Assembly (NCBI GenBank): GCA_937902875.1
Contig: CALFNL010000373.1
Span: forward strand, 1 to 43,947
Direction of reading: 5' to 3'
DNA from: an uncultured Bacteroidota bacterium
Lineage (GTDB): Bacteria; Bacteroidota; Bacteroidia; Chitinophagales; Chitinophagaceae
Length of the DNA stretch: 43,947 nucleotides
The notes below the pieces were generated by a model, which was not told the origin of the DNA, did not search any database, and saw nothing but the letters and a program-made list of their open reading frames with translations. The position numbers were made by a program, and so were the translations under genes. Shown here piece by piece: positions 1-9,023 of the stretch; positions within the stretch are counted from its first letter, which is position 1, and the number at the start of each line of letters is the position of its first letter.

Positions 1-90
1 GACTAGTTTTTTCATAAATGTTTGCTTTGATTTATTAATTGAATGAAAAAAATTACATTTTATTGAGTGAGAATTATCTGGAATTATCTC

Positions 91-762
91 CTATTGGCCG
101 GCTTCTTTTTTCGCGTCCGCCTTCATTTTCTCGTTAGCGGTTATCAGAAATTCTACACGCCGGTTCTGAGAGCGCCCCTCTTCCGTATCATTGGTGTACT
201 TGGGAGAACTTAAGCCAAATCCCTTCGTTGTGAGTCGCAATTGCGCTATGCCGTTAGCCTTGAGATAGCCGGCAACGGTAGCCGCTCTTTTTTCTGACAG
301 GCCCTGGTTATAGCTTTCGGTTCCCTTGTTGTCGGTATGCCCCTGAACTTCAATATCTGTGTCCGGATATTTTTTCAGGATATTTATCAATTCATTCAGG
401 CTTCTGGTTGAAGCTGAAGTCAGATCTGAGCGGTCGAATCCAAAAAGGACCTTGTCGTTGAACTCAATTTCAATTCCTTCACCAACCCTCTCTACCTTGG
501 CACCGGGAACCTGCTTCTTCATTTCTTCGGCCTGCTTGTCCATTTTCTTTCCGATGATGGTTCCTGTAACGCCTCCAACTGCCGCTCCCACAATGGCGCC
601 CATAGCCGTATTGCCTGCAGCCTTACCGATCACGGCGCCTACGGCAGCACCACCGGCCGTACCGATAACGGCTCCTTTTTGAGTCTTCGTCATACTCTTG
701 CAGGAAAATAATAATAGAAAAATTGCAATTCGCGCCAGAATGGCCAGATGTGTACTTTTCAT
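91..762 (-). CDS. OmpA-family lipoprotein with glycine-zipper segment
   Basis: Likely outer-membrane lipoprotein that binds peptidoglycan through a C-terminal OmpA domain. The N-terminus is a hydrophobic signal ending in LLLFSC, a usable lipobox with Cys at about residue 21. Residues 30-72 are rich in Gly/Ala with GxxxG spacing (glycine zipper, as in YiaD/YMGG proteins). Residues ~105-210 form the OmpA domain, with the typical GHTDNKG stretch, SEKRAATV and the closing RSQNRRVEF. The 223-residue length is normal for this family. It stands alone on the minus strand, with 262 bases to the next gene and no clear promoter box upstream. Family assignment is firm; the exact cell role (envelope anchoring) is inferred. 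Confidence 0.9.
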   Translation of the reverse strand: MKSTHLAILARIAIFLLLFSCKSMTKTQKGAVIGTAGGAAVGAVIGKAAGNTAMGAIVGAAVGGVTGTIIGKKMDKQAEEMKKQVPGAKVERVGEGIEIEFNDKVLFGFDRSDLTSASTRSLNELINILKKYPDTDIEVQGHTDNKGTESYNQGLSEKRAATVAGYLKANGIAQLRLTTKGFGLSSPKYTNDTEEGRSQNRRVEFLITANEKMKADAKKEAGQ

Positions 763-1024
763 AGCATTTAATAATGGTCCTTGAATGGTTTACAGCATGC
801 ATGCCAAATATCATGCCATACGAACAAAATCATGTGGTTTTTGAATAAGCACTGCCTTATTCTTATTATTGGTCAACGGGATTCATGGTCAAACAATAAA
901 TTAAAAACCGGGGAATGAAAATGCATATTGAAACGGATCGGCATGTGTATCTGCAATGAGAAAATGGCATTTTGGATGATATGAATAGCATCCCGGCTTT
1001 TCAATTATGCCTATTCGGAAATAT

Positions 1025-2149
1025 TCATAAATTCTTGCTGATCGCCTCCAGCAAATAGCCTTTTGGATCTCCAAAATATTCCCAGAACATCACACCTCCA
1101 AGGCCGTTCTTCTTTACATATTTGCATTTGGCTTTCACGGATTGTTCATCGTCGTAGGTGACAAATACATGTTCCGGGCTATTGTATAAATAAGGAGCTT
1201 TCGCATGCCGGTCCCAATAGCGTATATAACCGTTTGAGTTGACCAGGCTGTCTTTCAGTCTTGTATAGCCGCCACCTCGAGCGCCTGACCTTACAGAATC
1301 TCCCAGCCCATGTTTTTGAACGCCTGCCGTTTTCCAGGCTCTTCCATAAAAAGCGATTCCCATCACCAGTTTATCCGGCTTAACTCCGGCACCTATGAAG
1401 GCACGGACGGCCTTATCGGCGGATTCACCTTCGGGATCATGTTTGGAATTGTACAAATTGGTATGATGGCCTGTGCTCTGATCTTCTCCAGTCTTAAAAT
1501 CGTAGGTCATGATATTTATGAAGTCCAGATACTGTTGAGCTTTATCCATCTCGGTATGATTCAGGAATTCCTGGAATCCTCCAGCGGCAATAGTGAGTAT
1601 ATATTTTTTTTGGTCGGGTCCCTGCAATGTATTCATGGCATTTCTCAGTTCTTTGAGCATGAGGGTAAAGTTTTCTTTATCCTCGGGTCTGAACTGGTTG
1701 TAATCGCCGCAAAGGCCCGGGTATTCCCAGTCAATATCTATTCCATCCAATTGATATTGTTTCACGATTTCTGCCGCGCTCTGCGCAAAAAGCTGTCTCG
1801 AGCTGTCGGTGAGAGCGGCGTCTGAAAAATTCTTACTCCAGGACCATCCACCCACCGAAATGAGAATTTTGAGATGGGGATTTTTCTTCTTCAGGTCAAG
1901 CAATCTTCCCAGGTTTATGGCATCGGTGTCTGGTTTCTGAAGTACGGCCCTTCCGTTGTGGATATTCACAAATGCATAGTTAATATGTGTGAGTTGTGTG
2001 GCATTGATGGAATCTGGATTGATCAGCTTTCGCGATCCAAATACATAGGCTATAACCACCTTATGAGGCCTGGGTTTTGTTGGCGTAAACTGCAGGTGTA
2101 AAATGGAAAAGGTGGTCAGGATCAAGAATAACCAGGTCGATTTTTTCAT
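1025..2149 (-). CDS. Secreted GH18 chitinase
   Basis: Glycoside hydrolase family 18, expected to hydrolyse chitin or chito-oligosaccharides outside the cytoplasm. An N-terminal hydrophobic signal covers residues 1-21. The fold signatures are SVGGW at 98-102 and the catalytic DGIDIDWEY at 135-143, with D135, D138, D140 and the proton donor E142 all present. Later strands include the MTYDF motif and the closing FWEYFGDP. At 374 residues it is a single catalytic domain with no visible carbohydrate-binding module or secretion tag. It stands alone, with no SusC/D pair nearby, so it is probably not part of a polysaccharide utilisation locus here. Substrate is inferred from family; some GH18 enzymes act on N-glycans or peptidoglycan. 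Confidence 0.93.
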   Translation of the reverse strand: MKKSTWLFLILTTFSILHLQFTPTKPRPHKVVIAYVFGSRKLINPDSINATQLTHINYAFVNIHNGRAVLQKPDTDAINLGRLLDLKKKNPHLKILISVGGWSWSKNFSDAALTDSSRQLFAQSAAEIVKQYQLDGIDIDWEYPGLCGDYNQFRPEDKENFTLMLKELRNAMNTLQGPDQKKYILTIAAGGFQEFLNHTEMDKAQQYLDFINIMTYDFKTGEDQSTGHHTNLYNSKHDPEGESADKAVRAFIGAGVKPDKLVMGIAFYGRAWKTAGVQKHGLGDSVRSGARGGGYTRLKDSLVNSNGYIRYWDRHAKAPYLYNSPEHVFVTYDDEQSVKAKCKYVKKNGLGGVMFWEYFGDPKGYLLEAISKNL

Positions 2150-2223
2150 GGTTCTTGTTTGGTTCAGAAATGAATATTATAAATAGTCATTATTTGCTTA
2201 CGGAAGGGGATACCGTGTCTCAC

Positions 2224-3237
2224 TTAGCCAGACAGTTGATTCTTTATTTTCAGCAGGATCTTGCCAAACTGTTCCGCCTTCTCCATTCTCCTGAAGGCAC
2301 TCCCTGCTTCATTCATAGGGAACACCATGTCTATAACTGGAAGGAGTAAGTGCTGATTCAAAAACTCCAGCATCTTGCTAAAATCCTGATCATTGCCCAT
2401 AGTGGTGCCCAATATGTTTAGCTGTTTCCAATATATTCTTTGCGCCATGAGATTGGTAATGGCCCCGCTGGTGGCACCGAAATTTACAATGGTGCCGCCG
2501 GGATTGCAGAGTTCAACAAGCTTGTAGAATTCGGGACCAGCGGCGCTGTCAACGATGATATCGAACCCACCGGCCATATTCTTCAGCTCCTGTTCCCAGT
2601 TTTCATTTTTATAGTTTACGCCACCGCTGGCGCCGAGCACGATTGCCCGCTCAATCTTGCTGTCGCTACCCGATGTTACCCATGCCCTGCAACCTGCTGC
2701 CAGTGAAAACTGCAGAGCGAATAACGAGGTGCCGGCTCCAATTCCTCTGATCAATATTCTTTGCCCTGGTTGAATCCCTGCACGCGTGAATAAGGCGCGA
2801 TATGCGGTTACACCTGCCAGTGGAAATGCCGCGGCCTGTCTGAGATCGAGGTGCGAAGGTTTTACATATACGTTTTCAGCCTTTATGCAAATAAATTCTG
2901 CAAAACAGCCTTGGTCAGGATTGCCCAGAATGGTGAATTCCCGGCCCTGTGCTTTGGGGTCGGGCCCCCAATGTTGCCCGGGATGTATCACCACTTGTTT
3001 ACCCAGCCACATTCGGTCAACCCCTGAACCCACATCAACCGCAACACCACTGCCATCAGACCCCATCACCAACTCTTCTTTTTTGCCTCCATATTGCCCT
3101 AGTTGCATCCAGAGATCGCGGTGGTTAAGAGCCGCATAGTGTATCTCAATCAATATCTCACCTGCTTGGGGTCTGGGTGCAGGAATCTCCCTGATCTCAA
3201 GGGGCTGGCCGGCGGCCTGCAGAAAAACGACTCTCAT
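2224..3237 (-). CDS. Zinc-type/quinone-oxidoreductase-like MDR dehydrogenase
   Basis: Medium-chain dehydrogenase/reductase of 337 residues, a cytoplasmic NAD(P)H-dependent oxidoreductase. An N-terminal GroES-like domain (residues ~1-150) contains AALNHRDLW, where classical alcohol dehydrogenases have a catalytic zinc-binding Cys; that Cys is absent, so it probably works without catalytic zinc, like quinone-oxidoreductase members. The Rossmann domain has a glycine motif GIGAGT near residue 166 and an AFPLAGVTAYRAL stretch typical of the family. The last part (MEKAEQFGKILLKI) is the normal MDR ending. It is transcribed away from uvrA. Substrate cannot be told from sequence. Confidence 0.87.
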   Translation of the reverse strand: MRVVFLQAAGQPLEIREIPAPRPQAGEILIEIHYAALNHRDLWMQLGQYGGKKEELVMGSDGSGVAVDVGSGVDRMWLGKQVVIHPGQHWGPDPKAQGREFTILGNPDQGCFAEFICIKAENVYVKPSHLDLRQAAAFPLAGVTAYRALFTRAGIQPGQRILIRGIGAGTSLFALQFSLAAGCRAWVTSGSDSKIERAIVLGASGGVNYKNENWEQELKNMAGGFDIIVDSAAGPEFYKLVELCNPGGTIVNFGATSGAITNLMAQRIYWKQLNILGTTMGNDQDFSKMLEFLNQHLLLPVIDMVFPMNEAGSAFRRMEKAEQFGKILLKIKNQLSG

Positions 3238-3332
3238 GTAGTAAAGTTAAGGGAGATCAATCCTTTACAGTTCCATGACCATTAATATTGTCATTTCCTA
3301 TCTCTATAACTCTTTAACCTTCCAATAGTCTT

Positions 3333-3340
3333 TATCTTTG
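3333..3340 (+). promoter_or_regulatory. Candidate Bacteroidota -7 box for uvrA
   Basis: TATCTTTG matches the Bacteroidota consensus TAnnTTTG exactly. It lies only 10 bases before the chosen uvrA ATG at 3351, so the predicted transcript would have a 5' leader of only a few bases. No convincing -33 TTTG is seen at the expected distance. Confidence 0.5.
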
Positions 3341-3350
3341 CAGTCCCAAT

Positions 3351-6290
3351 ATGGCGAAATCTAAGAACAATGATATTCCTCCCTTCCAGACTGCTCAATT
3401 TGATCAAGAGCATATTGATGTGTTCGGGGCCAGGGTGCACAATCTGAAGAATATAGATATCAGTATTCCCCGGAACAGGCTGGTGGTAATTACCGGAATC
3501 AGCGGTAGTGGAAAATCCTCCCTGGCCTTCGATACTATTTATGCCGAAGGGCAACGTCGTTATATGGAGACCTTTGGCGCTTATGCTCGCCAGTTTATTG
3601 GGGATATGGAACGTCCCGATGTGGACAAAATAACCGGACTCTCTCCCGTTATTTCCATTGAGCAAAAAACGACGAATAAGAATCCCCGCTCAACTGTTGG
3701 AACCATTACTGAAGTTTACGATTTCCTGCGTTTGTTATATGCGAGGGTTGGAGAAGCCTATTCCTATAATTCCGGGCAAAAAATGGTCAAATGGAGCGAG
3801 GAAGAGATTGTTGAGAATATTTTCACCAAATTCGAAGGAAGAAGGATCAGCTTATTGGCGCCATTAGTGAGGGGCAGGAAGGGACATTACCGGGAGTTGT
3901 TTGAGGAAATCAGGAAAAAAGGCTTCCTCAAAGTGAGAGTTGACGGGGAGATCAGGGAACTGGTGTCCAAGATGCAGGTGGACCGGTATAAGATTCATGA
4001 TATTGAAGTGGTGATTGATCGCATCAAGGTGGAGGATGAATTCAGAACCCGGATCAGCCAGAGTGTGCAACAGGCATTGCGTATGGGTAAAGACCTGATG
4101 TTTGTGCAAATTGAACCTGGTGCAGGCTCCTCCGCGAAGGACCCGCAGATAACTCAATATTCAAAACAGTTGATGTGTGAAGATACAGGCATCTCCTACG
4201 AGGAACCTTCTCCCAATAGTTTTTCATTTAATTCTCCTTATGGCGCTTGTCCTGTATGTAAAGGACTCGGAACGGTTTACCAGGTGAGTATGGAAGCGAT
4301 TATTCCGGATCCGTCCAAAACTATCAACCAGGGAGCAATCGCGCCATTAGGTGAGGAAAGGGACTCTTTTATTTTCAAACAGGTGCAGCAATTGGCGAAG
4401 AAGCATAAATTCAGCCTTGATGTTGCCATTAAAGACCTTCCCCAAAAAGCGCTGAACATAATTTTGTATGGTGATGAATCCGGGCCGGTTGAAATAATGC
4501 TGGACTTTGGTTCGGTGCAGGGTGACGGAAATGTATATGCGACGGAATTTGAGGGCCTGGTAAACCAATTGAAGAGATGGTTTACCAGTGGCAGCAGTGA
4601 GAGTGTTCAACGATGGGCGGAAGGATTCATGGAGCTCAGAACCTGCCCTGAATGCAATGGTGCCAGGTTGAAAAAGGAAAGCCTTTGGTTCAGGATCGAC
4701 GGGAAAAATATTTCTGAACTCAGCAACCTCAACCTCGACAATCTGGCAGCATGGCTGGACGGGATTGAACTAAGGATCTCCAATAAGCAGCGTATTATCG
4801 CGAAAGACGTTTTAAAAGAGATCAGAGAAAGACTGCAATTTTTATTGAATGTCGGATTGACATATCTCACGCTGAACAGGCCTTCCAGGACCCTGAGCGG
4901 CGGTGAATCGCAGCGTATCAGGCTGGCTACCCAAATCGGTTCGCAATTGCAGGGGATCACTTATATTTTAGACGAACCTTCCATCGGTCTGCATCAGCGC
5001 GACAATCACCGTCTCATTGAAGCGCTGAGGAATCTCCGGAATATCGGCAATAGTGTGCTGGTAGTGGAACATGATAAAGACATTATGCTTTCAGCGGATT
5101 ACCTGGTGGATATAGGACCCAGGGCCGGCGTGCATGGTGGCAGCATCGTGGCCCAGGGTAAACCCTCGGATTTTCTGAAATTAGACACGCTCACATCTTC
5201 CTATTTGAATGGTCTCCGTCATATCGCCGTTCCCAAAGAGAGAAGGAAGGGGAATGGCAAGACGCTGGAACTGAAAGGCGCAAATGGAAATAATCTGCAG
5301 CGGGTGAATGCGAAATTCCCATTAGGAAAATTCATTGTAGTAACCGGTGTCAGCGGCAGTGGCAAATCTACGCTCATCAACGAAACACTCTATCCTATTC
5401 TAAGCAGGCATGCGTATGGATCCAGGATGCAACCATTGGAATACAAATCTGTCAGCGGCCTGGAATATATTGATAAAGTGATTGAAATTGATCAGTCGCC
5501 GATTGGCAGAACGCCTCGAAGTAATCCGGCCACCTATTGCGGATTTTTTACCGACATTAGGCAATTATTTGCTTCGATTCCTGAGGCTAAGATCAGGGGT
5601 TATAATGCAGGCAGATTTTCCTTCAATGTAAAAAGTGGCCGTTGTGATCTCTGCGAAGGAGGTGGGATGCGGGTGATCGAAATGAATTTTCTGCCCGACG
5701 TATATGTGCCCTGTGAAAAATGCCAGGGAAAACGTTACAATAGGGAAACCCTGGAAATCAGGTACAAGGGGAAATCCATAAGCGATGTACTGGATATGAC
5801 GGTGGATGAGGCGGTTGAGTTTTTTCAAAACGTTCCGTATTTGTACAGGAAGATCAAGGTTCTGCAGGAAGTGGGCCTGGGTTATATTACGCTCGGTCAA
5901 AGCGCCGTTACTCTGAGTGGGGGAGAAGCGCAAAGAGTGAAATTATCAACCGAACTCGCCAAGAAAGATACGGGCAAGACATTTTATATCCTGGATGAGC
6001 CCACAACCGGCCTGCATTTTGAAGATGTTCAACATCTCCTTGACGTATTGAATAAACTGGTGGACCGCGGTAATACCGTATTGGTGATTGAGCATAATAT
6101 GGATGTAATCAAAGTGGCCGATCATATTATTGATCTCGGCCCCGAAGGCGGAGATGCGGGTGGAAAAATATTATTCGAAGGAACACCTGAGGAACTCATA
6201 AAAGACAGGGAAAGTTATACCGCTGAATTCCTGAAGCTTGAAATGAATGGGAACGGGCTTCTTCTCTCAAGGCAGGAATTGCCGGCATGA
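3351..6290 (+). CDS. uvrA: UvrA-family excinuclease ABC subunit A
   Basis: DNA-damage-recognising dimeric ATPase of nucleotide excision repair, acting with UvrB. There are two ABC modules. Walker A motifs are GISGSGKSS (residues 49-57) and GVSGSGKST (around 666-674), and LSGGE signatures lie near residues 515 and 855. Cysteine pairs are C300/C303, C432/C435, C765/C768 and C788/C791. The upstream CxxC of the insertion region is degenerate: C276 is followed by E-D-T, so a C4 site pairing it with C300/C303 lacks one ligand. The 979-residue length is slightly over the usual ~940. No uvrB or uvrC is in the window. Bacteroidota often carry more than one UvrA paralogue, so this may be the non-canonical copy; I cannot decide without the rest of the genome. 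Confidence 0.95.
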   Translation: MAKSKNNDIPPFQTAQFDQEHIDVFGARVHNLKNIDISIPRNRLVVITGISGSGKSSLAFDTIYAEGQRRYMETFGAYARQFIGDMERPDVDKITGLSPVISIEQKTTNKNPRSTVGTITEVYDFLRLLYARVGEAYSYNSGQKMVKWSEEEIVENIFTKFEGRRISLLAPLVRGRKGHYRELFEEIRKKGFLKVRVDGEIRELVSKMQVDRYKIHDIEVVIDRIKVEDEFRTRISQSVQQALRMGKDLMFVQIEPGAGSSAKDPQITQYSKQLMCEDTGISYEEPSPNSFSFNSPYGACPVCKGLGTVYQVSMEAIIPDPSKTINQGAIAPLGEERDSFIFKQVQQLAKKHKFSLDVAIKDLPQKALNIILYGDESGPVEIMLDFGSVQGDGNVYATEFEGLVNQLKRWFTSGSSESVQRWAEGFMELRTCPECNGARLKKESLWFRIDGKNISELSNLNLDNLAAWLDGIELRISNKQRIIAKDVLKEIRERLQFLLNVGLTYLTLNRPSRTLSGGESQRIRLATQIGSQLQGITYILDEPSIGLHQRDNHRLIEALRNLRNIGNSVLVVEHDKDIMLSADYLVDIGPRAGVHGGSIVAQGKPSDFLKLDTLTSSYLNGLRHIAVPKERRKGNGKTLELKGANGNNLQRVNAKFPLGKFIVVTGVSGSGKSTLINETLYPILSRHAYGSRMQPLEYKSVSGLEYIDKVIEIDQSPIGRTPRSNPATYCGFFTDIRQLFASIPEAKIRGYNAGRFSFNVKSGRCDLCEGGGMRVIEMNFLPDVYVPCEKCQGKRYNRETLEIRYKGKSISDVLDMTVDEAVEFFQNVPYLYRKIKVLQEVGLGYITLGQSAVTLSGGEAQRVKLSTELAKKDTGKTFYILDEPTTGLHFEDVQHLLDVLNKLVDRGNTVLVIEHNMDVIKVADHIIDLGPEGGDAGGKILFEGTPEELIKDRESYTAEFLKLEMNGNGLLLSRQELPA

Positions 6291-6385
6291 GACTCCGGAA
6301 AATATGAGGATGCATTGCCATTGAGATTCCTCAATTCCTGATTTATAAACGATTGGTGCAAATAGAAATATGAAAATGAATTAAT

Positions 6386-6973
6386 ATGGAAAGAGTTATC
6401 GTTGATATGGATGAAGTAATGGCCGATACCATGGGTGCCATGATTAACTGGTATCAGAAGGAATACGGCTTGGAAGTGGATTCCAACAAAATGGCTGGTG
6501 GATCATGGATGAAAGGTTTTCCGGAAGAACATTACCCCATTGTTAAAGCGCGACTCCATGGCCCGGGATTCTTCAGGAACCTTCCCGTGATGAAAGATTG
6601 CGTGCAGGTATTGGAAGAAATGAACCGGCGCTATGAAATCTTTATCGTATCTGCAGCCACAGAATTTCCAAATTCACTCAAGGATAAATTAGACTGGCTG
6701 CTTGAACATTTTCCTTTCTTTAACTGGCGCCAACTGGTATTATGTGGCGATAAAAGAATGGTATCTGGAGATTATATGATCGACGACCATGTGCGAAATC
6801 TCAGGCATTTTAATGGAAAGAAATACTTGTACACCTGTGCCCATAATCTGGAGGAAACTGGTTATGACAGGATCAATAACTGGAAAGAAGCAGGAGAGAT
6901 ATTCCTGTCTCCCGGATTTCTGAGCCAGCCATCTATTGAAAGCCTCCCCGGTACGAAATCTAATTCCCTCTGA
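6386..6973 (+). CDS. 5'(3')-deoxyribonucleotidase (NT5C/YorS family, HAD fold)
   Basis: HAD-superfamily phosphatase expected to dephosphorylate deoxynucleoside monophosphates in the cytoplasm. Motif I is VDMDEVMAD with the nucleophile D7 and D9, the form seen in the NT5C family. Motif II is the Ser in IFIVSAAT. The acidic motif is MIDDH in the C-terminal third. The 195-residue length fits. The gene sits 95 bases after uvrA on the same strand, so co-expression is possible but no overlap or tight spacing supports an operon. Family call is strong; substrate preference is inferred. Confidence 0.85.
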   Translation: MERVIVDMDEVMADTMGAMINWYQKEYGLEVDSNKMAGGSWMKGFPEEHYPIVKARLHGPGFFRNLPVMKDCVQVLEEMNRRYEIFIVSAATEFPNSLKDKLDWLLEHFPFFNWRQLVLCGDKRMVSGDYMIDDHVRNLRHFNGKKYLYTCAHNLEETGYDRINNWKEAGEIFLSPGFLSQPSIESLPGTKSNSL

Positions 6974-7162
6974 ATACTCAATGGAGCCGTGGCCGGGATT
7001 TTTCTCCCAAAAATACCTGGCTGCACCCGCATTTGTAGAATTGTTACATATAATATGGATATTCGATAATATTTTTATGCAGGGCGCCTGCCATGAATTG
7101 AGCCGAAATTTGATGAGGGAAATTCAAAACGTGGAAAGCTAACTGCATAACACGCTAATTCC

Positions 7163-7170
7163 TAATTTTG
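7163..7170 (+). promoter_or_regulatory. Candidate -7 box for the glycosyltransferase cluster
   Basis: TAATTTTG fits TAnnTTTG and ends 20 bases before the ATG at 7191. It lies in the 217-base gap after the nucleotidase gene, a sensible place for a promoter driving the four-gene envelope cluster. A -33 element is not evident. Confidence 0.45.
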
Positions 7171-7190
7171 CCGAATAGTCAATCCTATTT

Positions 7191-8150
7191 ATGAAAGAGT
7201 TGTCAGTTGTGATTCCGGTAATGAATGAATTTGAAAACGTGGAGCCCATGATCCGGGCTTTGGGAGATGCTTTGCAAGGACTGGACTACGAGGTGGTATT
7301 TGTTGACGATGGTTCTGCCGACGGCACGCAAAAGGAAATCATCAGGTGCGCCGATGAAAATGTAAAGCTGGTGGAGCTGAGAAAAAATTATGGACAAAGC
7401 ACGGCTATGACAGCGGGGATTGACCATGCCTCGGGGAAATTTATTGCCCTGCTGGATGGCGACCTGCAAAACGATCCTACAGATATACCACCCATGCTGG
7501 AAAAGCTCAAGGCCGAAGACTGGGATGTGGTTGCGGGAAACCGTAAGGACAGGAAGGATGGAGTACTATTGAGAAAGGTTCCAAGTAAGATCGCGAATGC
7601 GGTAATCCGGAGACTCACAGGAGTATATATCAAAGACTATGGATGCACGCTAAAAGTATTCAGGAGAGAAATTGCCGAAGAATTGGGCCTCTATGGTGAA
7701 ATGCATCGCTTTATTCCGGTACTGGCGGCTATGCAGGGAGCAAGAATGACGCAGGTGGATGTGAAACACCATCCCCGGCAGCATGGAAGATCAAAATATG
7801 GAATCACCAGAACTTTCAGGGTGATGGCCGATTTGATCACAATGGTTTTTTTCACCAAGTATATTCAAAAGCCGATGCACCTTTTTGGAACGATAGGATT
7901 CGTAGCATTCGGACTGGGAGTCATCATCAACCTGTATTTACTGGTGCTGAAGATATTGGGTCATGATATCTGGGGCAAACCTTTGCTGATTCTTGGCCTG
8001 CTGCTATTGTTGGGCGGCATTCAATTCATAACCATCGGGATTCTCGCGGAGGTGAACATACGCACCTATTTTGAAAGTCAGAATAAGAAAACCTATACTG
8101 TAAGACGCGTATTCAATGGCAAACAGCAAACCCTGGCGCAGCCTTCTTAA
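7191..8150 (+). CDS. Polyprenyl-phosphate glycosyltransferase (GT2, GtrB/ArnC/DPM1-like)
   Basis: Family 2 glycosyltransferase that typically moves a sugar from a nucleotide donor to undecaprenyl (polyprenyl) phosphate on the inner face of the cytoplasmic membrane. The catalytic domain spans residues 1-~225 with VVIPVMNE at the start, VDDGSADGT, the metal-binding LLDGDLQNDP, and RQHGRSKYG, which is characteristic of the GtrB/DPM1 branch. Two membrane segments follow (about 228-252 and 262-290), as in GtrB and ArnC. The end overlaps the next gene by 35 bases, indicating co-translation. Neighbouring flippase-like, GT39 and PAP2 genes support a lipid-carrier-dependent sugar transfer pathway. The sugar is unknown. 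Confidence 0.9.
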   Translation: MKELSVVIPVMNEFENVEPMIRALGDALQGLDYEVVFVDDGSADGTQKEIIRCADENVKLVELRKNYGQSTAMTAGIDHASGKFIALLDGDLQNDPTDIPPMLEKLKAEDWDVVAGNRKDRKDGVLLRKVPSKIANAVIRRLTGVYIKDYGCTLKVFRREIAEELGLYGEMHRFIPVLAAMQGARMTQVDVKHHPRQHGRSKYGITRTFRVMADLITMVFFTKYIQKPMHLFGTIGFVAFGLGVIINLYLLVLKILGHDIWGKPLLILGLLLLLGGIQFITIGILAEVNIRTYFESQNKKTYTVRRVFNGKQQTLAQPS

Positions 8151-8997
8151 GACAGTCGCGAAGCTGGCCATTTCAGGATTTTTCCTGTACATGGTGTTCA
8201 GAAAAATCGATTACAGGGATTTGCTCTTTCAAATGCGGCATACTGCACTTTGGTGGGTACTCCCGGCCCTGTTCCTGTTTGTGTTGTCCAAATGGATATC
8301 TTCCATTCGTCTGAATCTTTTCTTCAATAGTATCGGCCTGCATTTGGGTGAAAAAGAAAACCTGCGCTTATACTGGCTGGGTATGTTCTACAATATGTTC
8401 CTCCCCGGAGGAATAGGTGGAGATGGCTATAAAATATACCTGCTCAACAGGAAATTTCAATCTCCCGCAAAAAGATTGTTCTGGGCTGTTTTTCTTGACC
8501 GGGTAAGCGGGCTCGGAGCCCTGCTCTTTCTCTGTGCACTTCTTGTAGTGTTCATATTTCCAAATACCAGGATCATCCTGAGTATAATGGGCATCCTGAT
8601 CCTGGCCTGCATTGCTTACTACTTCATCTACAAAAAATATTTCCCTTCTTTCATGGGCTGTTTTTGGAGAACGAATTTCCAGGGACTACTCGTGCAAATA
8701 GCCCAGGTGATCTGCGCCTGCTGCATTATGAAAGCCCTGCATATCGAAACACATTATCCTGAATATATTTTGTTGTTTCTTATCTCTTCTGTAGTGGCCA
8801 TATTCCCGTTTACCATGGGTGGCCTTGGAGCCAGGGAACTGAGTTTTGTTTATGGTTCGGAATACCTGATGCTGAACCAGCAATCTTCCGTAATAATAAG
8901 TTTCTGGTTTTATTTAATCACACTTGTGGTTTCCCTGGCAGGAATCATCTATGTGTTTCGTTCGCCTTTTGAAAACGGAAAGGCAACATCGAAATGA
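8116..8997 (+). CDS. Lysylphosphatidylglycerol synthase TM-region / UPF0104 membrane protein
   Basis: Integral membrane protein of 293 residues with about seven to eight hydrophobic segments, matching the UPF0104 family (membrane part of MprF-like proteins, PF03706-type). Typical signs are SxWISSIRLNLFF after the second segment, YWLGMFYNMFLPGGIGGDGYKIYLL, and TMGGLGARE in the C-terminal half; the two Gly-rich loops are hallmarks of the family. It has no aminoacyl-transferase domain, so it is not a full MprF. It starts inside the preceding glycosyltransferase gene. In such clusters it is often proposed to move the lipid-linked sugar across the membrane; that role is inference. Confidence 0.88.
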   Translation: MANSKPWRSLLKTVAKLAISGFFLYMVFRKIDYRDLLFQMRHTALWWVLPALFLFVLSKWISSIRLNLFFNSIGLHLGEKENLRLYWLGMFYNMFLPGGIGGDGYKIYLLNRKFQSPAKRLFWAVFLDRVSGLGALLFLCALLVVFIFPNTRIILSIMGILILACIAYYFIYKKYFPSFMGCFWRTNFQGLLVQIAQVICACCIMKALHIETHYPEYILLFLISSVVAIFPFTMGGLGARELSFVYGSEYLMLNQQSSVIISFWFYLITLVVSLAGIIYVFRSPFENGKATSK

Positions 8998-9023
8998 TAT
9001 TATCTTCGTTTCAATTTTGAAAA

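Noticed and set aside
6936-7142. Plus-strand frame of 68 codons after the nucleotidase
   Set aside because: It overlaps the end of the nucleotidase gene in another frame, shows no recognised motif, and covers the region leading to the GT2 promoter.
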